A DNA stretch of 64,000 bases, from the NCBI GenBank assembly GCA_013076295.1, contig RQOL01000699.1:3100001-3164000 (forward strand), given 5' to 3'. Below the pieces are notes generated by a model. The model searched no databases and was not told the origin of the DNA. It saw only the letters and a program-made list of their open reading frames with translations. Source of the DNA: Sanderia malayensis. Its lineage: Eukaryota; Cnidaria; Scyphozoa; Semaeostomeae; Pelagiidae. Shown here piece after piece: positions 53,701 through 64,000 of this stretch. The translations under genes were made by a program, and so were the position numbers. Position 1 is the first letter of the stretch; the number at the start of each line of letters is the position of its first letter.

Positions 53701-56700
53701 TATGCTGCACTTTTTGTTTATATATTAGTGTACCTACAGTTAGGGACCCTCCAGCTAATGTAGATAGTACTTCAGGCGAGCTCAGGCCGTAGCATTACAC
53801 GCCATTTCCAACCGAACTTTTTAAACTCAGCATTGAAGAAGGCTTTGTTTTGCAGGCTTATTCGCATCTGAAAGAGGCTCTGCAGATTTGCGCCTCGTTT
53901 CGAGGAAGATACCTGGACACAAAAGAGAATGCGGATGCTTTGAATCAACAGAAGCTAGAAGAACAAATTGGCAGAAGGTACAGCACTACTTACTTTCATT
54001 GCTTGTATTAATTCATTTGGTCATTAACACCCCCGTGCGTTCTCCATTGTGGCTCATTGAATTCATCGTATACATCATATGTCCAGGGGGCAAGTCTTGT
54101 CAGTTAAAGACATCATCATCATAATCGTATCATTGACTTTCCCTCTTTAGTATTCCATGTTCTCTGCAGTTGTTAGGATGGTCCTCTGATTCGCATTTTG
54201 TATCTTTTTTAATTGACTCCCATATGTCTTGTTTTGGACTTTACCATGTTTTGGGGTCACTAGTGAGTTCATCTTTCCTCCTTTTCACCAATGACCTGCA
54301 AGCCCTGTCCTCTTCTTATTGTTTACCGATGTTGAAGACATGTAGAGTGTATGTATATAGTGCGCATACTATTTGTATTTTGTGATTGCAGGACTGGCAG
54401 TGCTGGTATTGTGTGGCACAGTCGATTGTTCAAAGAATCCAGAACACCGAGAGGCGGCAATCTTTTCAGCAAAGACAAAGACCAAAAGTCTGAGCATGCG
54501 CTTACAGGTATTATCATAGGCTTTAACGATTGTTTTCTGGGACAGGACAGCACGCGTTGGTAAACTTTTGGAATCACTCAGAATCGTTGACATTCTTCGA
54601 TCAATGAAGGCCCATCTTTTGCTCTGCTATTATGTCTGCTATAATTGTTTGTAAGAGAAGAGTCGCCAGCTTTGGGTTCCATTGTAAAGAAGCAAGACGA
54701 AGAAGTGTTGTCATTTATTATTCGAAAACCTTTCTAAAGAAACTATTCTATGAACAATCTAAAGAAACTATTCTATGAACAATGGAGCCTCCATATATCG
54801 GACACCTATGTTTGAGACCAGCTCTTTTGTCAATAGTGAAGAGGTTCCCTTTGTATAGAGACCAATGACATTTAGTATTTTCCTGATATAAACAATGTTT
54901 TCTTGTGGAATTATGCCCGCCTTATGGAGGTTCATCGCAATAGCTGTTAAAATCTCCGGATCTTGTCAAGAGTATTTACTAAATTCACTTTCTAGAATTA
55001 GCCTGGGATAACTCACCATGGCCAGCTAGAAACAGCCCTGTATTTGGTGGCCTGAACAGCTTCATGGAACGGTGTAATGATGTGTTGGAGCTCGTGGAAA
55101 CAACGCGCGATTTTCGCATGCTCAGACATGCAGCTGAGGTTGGCGGAGCTGGAGGTCGTGGCCTCGATGCCATGGTGCGCGAGATTCATGAGGAATTCGA
55201 AAGCGCAATGAAGGCATTCAAGATGAAAGTCAAGGTATTTTGCCCAGAGATGCATTTAGATATAATTAAGTTACAGCCTGCAACAATAATCAGCCTACGA
55301 TAGCTCGAGCCACCGAGGGTCCGAATGAGTATGTTCGAGTCAGCAAATACTTGAATTGTCTGGATGCACCTTAGCTTGAACCTCTGATAATTACCTTTGT
55401 TAATCCTCTGCCTTATTGGCCAAAGTTTTCAAGAAGAGTGTTAACACAACTCGAGTTAATTAGTATTCGAATTATCAGTCAAGGTTTGATTTATCGAGAT
55501 TTTACTGTTTTAATTTTTTTGTATTTTTTGCAGGAGCTGTTAAATATTGATGAAACTCAACATTTTGAAAGGGGCTTTTTCATCTTCAGATCTGTCATAC
55601 GAGTACATATTATTTTTGTTTCAATTATTGTTGTTTTTTCCAATATTTTTCTTTTTTCCATATCCCAGCAATGCCGCATGGGAAGGCTTCGCTTTTCATG
55701 CTTCGTTTACAGTTCGTTATTTTGCGATTCGGACCTAGTCTTTTATGTCGCAGCATTTCTAATGACATAATAACAATTCTCTGACATGCAATTGTTTAGT
55801 AACAGCTCTCTGACACACTGCTTTTCATATTGTTTACTCTTGTTGTTTACTTTTGTTTACAGGAACTGGAGACTCGTCTTGGTGGAGTTCTCAAAGAAAG
55901 CTTCAAGCAATGCTGGGATATCAGATCGAAACTGAGGCTGCTAGAAGTATTCCAGGGCACAAGCAGCCGCGAGCTAGTTCAGGTATGTAACTAACCCCCC
56001 CGTGAAATGCTCGCACACTTTATTAAATCGCATTAGCAGTGACCTTTATTCCGGGGGGCTGTTTTGCATTGTGAGTCAATTCTCGTTTGTTTTCAGGTTG
56101 AAATCGATGATACAGTTAGCAATTTTGTTTTTGATCTCACAAGTGACGTCATGGAAACTAGAAACATGTTCAAGGAGGGAATCAAAGTCACGCATGCGCA
56201 CATTCCACCGCTGGCCAATGAACTGCTTTGGCTACATTCTTTGAAGGCCAGACTCAAGGTATGATGTACACTGTATATAGAACCCTTGCAATTCTTGGGA
56301 CAATTTTGACTTTCAGAAGTCTTGCATGTATCATTCATCCCCCCTCCTCCAGCAAACAATGTTGTCTCTAGAGGAAAACGTTTCTGTACACGATGATCAG
56401 AGGGTTTTGCTTAAGAGGGTAATATGGGGTCCAGTAAAGCCCAGAAAAATTAAGTCTATGGGTTAATGGGCTTTTTTCGTAATTTTACAAGTGTCCCAGG
56501 AACGTTTTTCTTTTAGCTAGTATTGTACTTGTTGGGTTGCACTAAAGCCTGTTTCTATCGCAATGGTAATCACAATGAAATCTTCTGATCAAATCTTTTT
56601 AAGGTTCCCATCGAGAAGCTCAAGCTTGCTTCTCCAGCCTCGTTGAAGGGAGATGATGGATGGAAACTAAGGGACATGTATTCAGACTTGGTTAAAGACA

Positions 56701-59700
56701 TAGATAAGTAAGTAGATGTGCTTAAATCATACGCAAGTTACGTACAAACATAAATGACGTAATTGAAGTTTGATAATGCCACTTTCCGCACCTACTTTTT
56801 TTAATGGAAGTTTCGAGATGTGTCCTGCTAACTAGCTTTATGACGAGAGTTCTTCCATGGTTGTTGGTGCTATGTTGTTTTTTACTAAGCTTTTTTATGA
56901 GGACATAATTGTTTGTGATCTTTTAAACAGGGCTGAAGCTGTGCTTTTTAAACGATGGCAAAGCAACATTGGTGATGATCTAAGACTTGGGTTGAAGAAG
57001 TCGTTGTTGGTAAGTAGAAGAGCTATAACCACAAATGGTCCGGGTTTTATTTAAGATACTGAGAGCGTTACGAGAGTACATAATGCGGCAGCTGACCAAT
57101 TTCTATTATTTTTTTATCTCAGCTAACACTATCCTGCCAACCACTAGAACGTAATGCCAATAAGGGGGCCTGTACTACACATTTAGATTAGATTACATTA
57201 TATTGGCTTGGATTAGATTAGATTAGATTACATAAGATTGGCTTGGATTAGATTAGATTACATTACATTACATTACATTACATTGGCTTGGATTAGATTA
57301 GATTAGAAATTAGATTAGATTAGATTATATAAAGATTGCAGTAAATATACGAACCATACTTGAAAATTTTCTTCTTTTTTCTAGACATGCAGCATTTCAG
57401 ACGATGGCTTCGAGATTCTTCATGTTAACATGGATGACAACTTGGAGGAGATTCTCAAAGAAGTCCAGTATTTACAGCGACCACCATTTGAACTGCGTCT
57501 ACCAGACAGCATTCGGTCTTTGATAAGAAACACCGACCCCTCTGTTTTGCGAACCAATGCAGCAAGGCTTGAAACAGTCGTCTCCGAATACAATGCTATT
57601 TTACGGACCATAAGTGATATAGAGAAGCCGCTATTTGAAGCAAAGATTAACGCGATGGAACACGTAAGTGTGATTGTTATGTAATCTATCTGTTTTTCTT
57701 TCTTTGACTATACAATTGTGTAAAGCTAATGGAGTATTTAGGTAGGCTTATCCTTTAAGGTAATTGAAAAAAAAACAAAATGTATGCAACATGCAATTTT
57801 TTAATAACCGGAGAGCTGAGCCCCTATGACCCCCTTCAGAGATTCCAAGTCTACACCACTGCCCCTACTATTGGGATGCGAATATCCCTATCATTTTATT
57901 TCATTGCACTGGGAGCCCACCAAGTTTTCTATGCTTCCTTTGTCTGGGATTGGAACCAGGCTCAAACCTAGCCAAAAGTCACGTCTGTGTATGCAGTTAA
58001 CACGTGAGTTTGGCTTTCTTTTGCAGCTTTTGAAGCGAGGTTTGTACAGCTGCGCGTGGAAAGATGTGGAATCCAGCGATTTCATTGAACAGGCAACCAA
58101 CCTCGTTTGCAATGACGTGTACAGGAATGTGGAAACGGTCAGAAATAACTTCAATGCGATATGCAAGATTTCCGAGTCTTGGTCGACTGGAACGTTGGAT
58201 GCATTCGGATCAGTTGACCATTCCGTCTCATTTTATATCAACGAACTCAACGCAAAGGAAAGGTTGGTTGAGAATTAGTTTACCTAATTAGAGGCACAGT
58301 TGTTGCAAAATGTAGCTTTATTAACTGAGAGGCCTACAATAGACAGCTACGAGCAGTGGTCAGCTTTTCTTGTCTCAAAAGTTCCAAAAAAATATTGTCA
58401 TGTTTTTGTAACACAACACATAGGAATGAGAAGTAAAACATTGGTAACGCCTATATCGATGTATCTTTGATTTTAGGAGCTGCTGCGAAGTGCTTTGGAA
58501 CTCTGTTGAGTTGGGAGGAGCACAGATCCACCAACTACTCCAGTCTACCTTTGAAGCAGTGAAGATAAGCAGAGCATCGCCGGCTTGGCAAGCTTACGCG
58601 CAGCACATATCCAACATCGTATACGAAGGACTGAGGAAGTCTATCCTCATATCGCTGAATTCAATGTTGCAAAGGATATCTCTATCACCAGATGCAGAGG
58701 TATGGTTTTATTTTTTAGTGATGTTTCATCATGCGTTAACTCTTACAGGATGCCACCCCCGTGTTTCTATTGCTTAATAGTCTCAGTACCCCGTTACTGT
58801 TGGCTTCTACAGAATAACATGCAGCACAAACTGCATGCATAAAGAGTGCATGAAGTGTCATGGCTTTGTAGAGAGTTATGGTGTTTTTGTATTTATTTTT
58901 AAGCCTATATTGGCCATTCGCTTGGAGTTGATTGCTTCAGAGATCACATTCTCTCCTCCGCTGCATCCAACATCTGCTGCGCATTCCTTGAAAGAGTACG
59001 TCGCTGATTGGTTACAGTGGTATCTTTCAAGAGCTTCATACGTAGCAGCGATATCGAGCGATGAGGTATTGTGCTCTTTTGTAGCCCTTTCGAGATACTT
59101 ATGTTTGAGACGTCAGGAGCTTCTAAATGATAAGATTAGGCCCTTTTTAGTCACATTTTGATCAATTTCATGGATTTGATTTTGGAGGCCAAGTGTTATT
59201 GTGGCTTGTGTACGTCATTGGTAACAAGCAGTTTATTCTCATAACTTGCTATGTAAGCTCATGTGTTGCTGGTAATTGTAATTTATTTCAAGGGTTTTTT
59301 ATTTAATTGTTATTTTTATTGATTTATTTTTGAAGAATTTCATGGAGATGGCTTCAATGGATGCAGAAGTTGTTGAAGTTAGCAGCAAAATCAATCACGT
59401 CGTAGAAGCGCGGATAGCTGAGTGTGAGGTAAATTCAACACATTGATGATATGCAAGCAATGTCATTTGTATTGCAAATGTCTTGTATCGAAGGCCAAAA
59501 CAAAGGAAACCCACCACACTTTTGTTGAAGATCGCTGTCCCACTCAAATCGAAAGCCAAAACAACAGAAACCCACCCCACTTTTTTTGAAGATCGCTGTT
59601 CCATTCACATCGAAGGCCAACACACTAGGGAGGTGACGCGCGAAGCGCGCCAGCCTTCCTAGTTGTATCAGGAAAGTGTTCCGTGTGTTCCTCCCTACTT

Positions 59701-62700
59701 TTTTGTTTGATAGTGATGGGTTCTCACTTTCTTTTTTTCCTCAACTCGCAGACCTACCTAGAAACTTTCAAGGAGTTTGCTTTTCTTTGGTTGCAAGATG
59801 TGAAGCTGACTTTCGACGAGTTTCTCAAAGGAAACATAAGTTCAAGAGCAAAGTCTTCTTCCAGACAGGAAGAAGTGAAATCGTCCCTTTCAACCAGCTC
59901 GAGGAAAGACAAAGAACGGAGGTAAGATGGGACAGGCTCTTTGAAACATATTTATTCACTTTTTAATTTTGATTTACTCTTGTTTAGTCGATTGCTGCTG
60001 ACATTCTAACCTGGGGCATCCACGAGACAAATGTTTATCAATGGAGACTGAATAATGTCCCAGGAGACTGAATAATGCCCCATGGGTTCTATTGAATATG
60101 TCTTTTATCAGAAAGGACTTTATGCCACCCTCCACGAAGATATATTATTATTGTTCAAGAATTTATTGCGTTTTCGCAATATGGCGGCTGAAAATCTGTT
60201 CGCTCTTCAATTGAAGCGAATGAAGATCACTTTATGGTTACTTTAGCGCATTTAAGAGACGCCGAATGCGTTTACAAAAATTTCCAAGTTTTAGACGGGC
60301 GTTAATTACAACGTCATTCTTTCTTTCACTGTGTAGAGAGCTTACGCAGGCGTATGCAGTTGGTAAATTGACAAATTACTTCAAGAGTACTATATCTATA
60401 TATACATAGCATCACATTGTGTTTCTATCATTGCAGCTCAAGTCGAGCGTCATCGGCAGTTACCACGCTCACCAGTGTGGCATTTGGAACTGTGGCCTTG
60501 ACTGAAAGGACCATGGCTGGTGTCAAAAGACTTAAACTGTCTAATGATGATAACGCACCAAGTCTGGATGACTTTGATAAGGAGATCGACGTTTACAGGG
60601 TAAGTAGGCTGCCCTGCTGTGTTTCCACATTAATTAATGATATTGCCAGTCACCTATAAAATGTTTGCATGGTGACCATTGCTTTTCATAATGGCCGAAT
60701 ACATGGTAACATTGCTTATTCACCAATAGTTATATGTCTTTCATAGATGTCTCTGTCATCTTAATGTAGCTTATTCATTGTTTTGAGTTTTGTTACGTGT
60801 AGAACTCTCGAGATGAGATACATGCTGCAGTTGAATCAGTCCAAGCCGGCTGGATTCGCGTCAACATGCAACCAATTAAGAAGACAATTGAAACCTATGC
60901 AAGCAAGTGGGTTTTCACCTTCACGAGATACCTTTCAGATCAGGTACGTTTCTTTATGCCTCATTGGTTGGTGCTAACGGATGCTGGTTGGGTTTCAAGG
61001 TAGTGACGACTTGTGATTTGACCTGATGTATTTTTTCTTTAGGTGTCAAGCACACTCAGTGATTTGGATGCGTTCTTGAAGAGAATCGAACCAGGCGTAG
61101 AGGCGATTACTGGGGAGGAAAGAGATATTGATTCGTTTATGAGGTTAATGAGAATCTTCAACGAGGTTCGTTCTGTCATCCTGCTATTTGCCAACCTTAT
61201 TCTGGTTCATGTTCAGTAAAATAGCCAAACTATATTGTATCATTTGCACGTCAATGTACGGGCTACCTAAGCTAACGCTATTTAACATGAATTTGACTGT
61301 GCAGGTAACCGCTCAGCAGTCTGAGCTTGACACAAAGTTTGCAACGATGAAGAGAACGATAGCATTGCTGGAGAAGTACGAACAAAAATTACCAGATACG
61401 ACACAGAAATTTTACTCGGCTGCTCCTATTAGGTAAATACTTCTTCACTATTTCCTTTTGTTTACTTTTGAAATATTTGTTGTGATCGTCCACAGGCATA
61501 AGATTTCTGATAATTGGATTTTAGTAAATTTTAGTTTCAATCTCCAAAATTTTCTTCTTTTATTTGTCCCAGATGGAATAATTTGAAAATGAAGGTCAAC
61601 CAGGCTAAGCAGAGACTCGGCCCTCGCATTCAAGCCGAGGCTGATAATGTTACTGAGGTAATAGCAATTGCCTATCACTGTATCGAACTTAAGTCGATTC
61701 TCAACTAGTTTAATTGTTTTTGAGTTTCGCTTTCTGTTCTCCGCAGACCCTGCATAATTTCGGAGAACGTTGCAAAGAATTGGACTACGAGTTCAGATCG
61801 AGCGAGGCTTTCAATCGTGCATGCTTAATTTACACAGCCCACAGTATTATGGACTCCGTCGAAAGGAGGCTGTGCGTAATCGAAAGCGAGGCACATGTAT
61901 GCTTATTTTTATTAATTGCTCCACTGTCTTTCTTCCTTTACCTCATAATATTGATTTTATTCCTGTGTTTCTATATTTGTTTCGGAAAGTTTCATTGACT
62001 TTTGTATATTTTCATTCATTAGTTTATTGTATAATTTCGCTTTCAGGATCTTGTTGAGTTGCAAGAATTGCTGGAGAAAGAAGTAGTAGATTTTTCTATA
62101 CTTCCAAGGTACGTGCATGCTCGTAAGCTAATGTTATGACAGAAACTTCTTGAAACTTCTTACATTTGCCAATAGACATTTAGTCTTTCGATTGACAATT
62201 AAATATCGCCTATGGCTATGACAATTGATTTGACTTAAGCTCGAATGATATCATTTGATTGAGCTCGGCGATGTATGCCTCCTGTATACCTACGTTTTTA
62301 CTTCTGCTTTACTTTGATTCCCTTATCGATTTTCCTTCAATTATATTTCAGTTTGCGAATGGATCTTGGTATTCTGAGAAACGTCTGGGACACAGTCAAG
62401 TAAGTAGCTACAGATTGCTAAGTTCCCTGGCTTCACTGGCTATAGTAGTCCACATAGATGGGCCATAGATTATGCTTTGTGCTGTGCTTTGATAACACGT
62501 GTCTATTGAATTTTTAGGATCATTCAAGAGCATCAGAACGATTGGAAGAGACACAGGTGGCAGAGAATTCGACCGAAGTTGCTGCGAAAGCTTCTTGTTC
62601 AGCAGCAAGATTTGGTAAAGCAACTGCCCGACAAGGCGTTCGGCTGGGATGTGACAATTGGTGTGTCATTGACCATTGAAGACATGATGGTGAGATAATG

Positions 62701-63968
62701 AATGGTTATGTAGCCAATGCTGCTATATACAACTAATACAATGCTATGATACTGAACCAATGCTACTACTACAACTACTTATGCTAACATTACACTTGAT
62801 GTGACTGTTCTTGTTGATACTATCACGTCGATGATGTCACTGCTAGTTCCATTGCTGTTGTTATGGCCTGAAGCTGTACTGGCAATATCCATAGCTTATG
62901 CCATACCGTTCTTGCTACAAGCAATACTACTGCTGCCCTTACTGATAATGTTGTCGTTACCGTAGCTCATACTATGGCATTTGCTACCGCTAATTGCCAC
63001 CATGCTACGATGCTATTGTTAATACTACTACTGAAATAACTACTACATATTAATGCTGCCACTGCATCTTTTGTTGACGTTGGTGTTGATGAACACTTTC
63101 TATTCTTGCAGTCCTGCATCCCTATTATGGAGGATCTGAGCAAAGCAGCAATGCGAACGCGTCACTGGAAACAGTTAGTTCGCGCGACTGGCGGTGCGGT
63201 GAACATAAGTAGCCTCGGTCTCACCAAGATGACACTGGGCCAATTTTTACAGTTGGGTTTGCAGAATCACGCAGACGAGGTCCGCGGTGTCATCCAGAGG
63301 TCGGCTAAAGATGTCGGAATAGAGAAGACGTTGAAGTTGTACGAAGAGGTTTGGTTGAGCAAAACATTTGAGCTCAGTAAGCATTCTCGGCTCTCCCGGC
63401 TTACCGTTAACTCAATGCCAACACAAGAAGTAAGTCACAAATATATATCCATCGGTTGTCTTCTTTTTGCGCCCTTTCAAACCCTTGCAACATCCTTACA
63501 ATGAATTCTAAACAACTATCCATACAGTCGAATGTGTAAGCATGCAAATTTGACTGGACAAAGGTAGCAACTTTAAAGGTAACTATGTTGTACCTGGGCT
63601 TTAATTAAGCAGATACTGAACAGACAAACATAGCCATGTTTGCAATAGCAAGAGAGGTATATTTCGAAACTTCGCGCTCACAAATACTCCTGTTCATGAC
63701 ATGATAAGACTTCTGTTCTTATTGTGACAATCACTGAACAGACAAACACAAACATGTTCACGAATACAAGAGATGTTTGTATTTTTTTCATGCAAAGACC
63801 CCAGCAAGTGAATATGGAAATGAATCTGAGCTCGGTGGGCCAGTAACACGCAGATCAGGAAGCAGAGTGTCATTGGCAAGCATGGGCTTGAAGAGTGATT
63901 CGCGCATGCGTCTTGCTTCTTTGTCGAATACATCTGTGCAACAGGCATCGCTGACGAGTATGACTGAA
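50759..63968 (+). CDS. Axonemal-type dynein heavy chain, N-terminal tail to start of linker (partial)
   Basis: Thirty-two exons give 1602 residues and continue past the edge. Exons: 50759-50862, 51426-51783, 51987-52112, 52229-52306, 52476-52619, 52799-52947, 53312-53423, 53856-53977, 54392-54507, 54996-55234, 55534-55602, 55863-55982, 56097-56258, 56604-56707, 56931-57009, 57385-57663, 58027-58262, 58477-58699, 58904-59065, 59336-59428, 59752-59921, 60437-60599, 60803-60943, 61043-61165, 61305-61432, 61573-61657, 61747-61896, 62047-62108, 62352-62399, 62518-62689, 63112-63429, 63798-63968. The DHC_N1 tail shows WIKQIKIALKLEPEL, FRSVIRELETRLGGVL and APSLDDFDKEIDVYR. The linker start (DHC_N2) shows MRTRHWKQLVRATGG and AKDVGIEKTLKLYEEVW. 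The motor domain lies outside the window. The N-terminus resembles the DNAH9/11/17 group but is divergent; paralogue unassigned. Exon 3 needs a GC donor. Two Ser/Arg-rich insertions are unusual. Confidence 0.93.
55290..55530. mobile_element. Possible pogo/Tigger-like relic
   Basis: In a dynein intron. The right side, GATTTATCGAGATTTTACTG, resembles the end of pogo-type MITEs read outward (CAGTAAAATCTCGATAAATC), with TTCGAATTATCAGTC inside. The left end is not clear. Similar TTCGAATTA-rich patches occur at about 17160-17330 and 27235-27325. Confidence 0.35.
57184..57330. repeat. GATTA/CATTA microsatellite in dynein intron
   Basis: Tandem GATTA and CATTA pentamers interrupted by TTGGCTTG. Confidence 0.9.
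59480..59625. repeat. About 70-bp direct duplication in dynein intron
   Basis: TCGAAGGCCAAAACAAAGG with AAACCCACC and TTGAAGATCGCTGT repeats about twice and starts a third time (TCGAAGGCCAACAC). Confidence 0.8.
63600..63780. repeat. Copy 3 of the dispersed repeat
   Basis: Contains CTGAACAGACAAACA twice, near 63616 and 63736, around AAATACTCCTGTTCATGACA and TTCTGTTCTTATTGTGAC. Matches 24880-25040 in reverse complement and 9404-9475 directly. Lies in the last dynein intron of the window. Confidence 0.65.
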
Positions 63969-64000
63969 GTATGATGGCATTGGCATTGGTTAATTGATAG

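Noticed and set aside
1..64000. CRISPR arrays, bacterial operons or phage-like clusters
   Set aside because: No direct-repeat/spacer structure, and all genes are eukaryotic with introns; tandem arrays here are satellites and minisatellites.

Overview
This is an AT-rich window of nuclear DNA from an animal. Most genes are split by many short GT-AG introns. It carries Maelstrom (a piRNA-pathway protein known from animals), an axonemal-type dynein heavy chain, hormone-sensitive lipase, a calpain-5-type calpain and two rhodopsin-like GPCRs. A xi-class glutathione transferase, a family better known from bacteria, fungi and plants, sits beside them. Together with many single-exon genes, short introns and abundant small DNA-transposon relics, this suggests an early-branching animal such as a cnidarian or sponge. 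That placement is inference. All exon coordinates below were read by eye from splice sites, phase and family similarity, without transcript data.

Layout. 1-259 (-): edge of an unrecognised reading frame. 2366-4783 (-): intronless PEX6. 4872-7670: two adjoining satellites, one built of telomere-like CCCTAA/CCTAAG runs plus a unique core (9 units), the other of about 188-bp units. 8442-13215 (+): NDUFS2 in 16 exons with a hAT-like MITE in an intron. 13754-15406 (-): uncharacterised 8-exon gene with a Pro/Tyr/Gln-rich N-terminus and a possible beta-trefoil C-terminus. 15819-17938 (+): glutathionyl-hydroquinone reductase-type GST, sharing a 412-bp divergent promoter region with the previous gene. 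18574-22258 (-): Maelstrom in 11 coding exons. 23638-29565 (+): calpain-5-like protease in 13 exons. 30695-37889 (+): hormone-sensitive lipase with a greatly enlarged regulatory module. 38675-40467 (-): RBM42. 41488-42468 (+): divergent GPCR. 43517-44923 (-): RPUSD2. 45475-45960 (+): possible small gene with a CCAAT/TATA-like promoter. 47335-48348 (+): second GPCR. 48935-49909 (+): CCDC160-like coiled coil. 50759-63968 and beyond (+): the tail and start of the linker of an axonemal-type dynein heavy chain, 32 exons visible, running off the right edge.

The genes are mostly unrelated housekeeping and cell-type genes: peroxisome import, complex I, redox, transposon silencing, proteolysis, lipolysis, RNA processing, pseudouridylation, signalling and cilia. 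I see no operon or dedicated gene cluster. The most distinctive content is non-genic or intragenic: the paired satellites, whose second family recurs inverted in a lipase intron 26 kb away; several intronic MITEs with recognisable target-site duplications; a 12-copy histidine-containing octapeptide repeat in the lipase; RG-rich and glutamine-rich segments in the Maelstrom tail; and serine/arginine-rich insertions in the dynein tail and linker.
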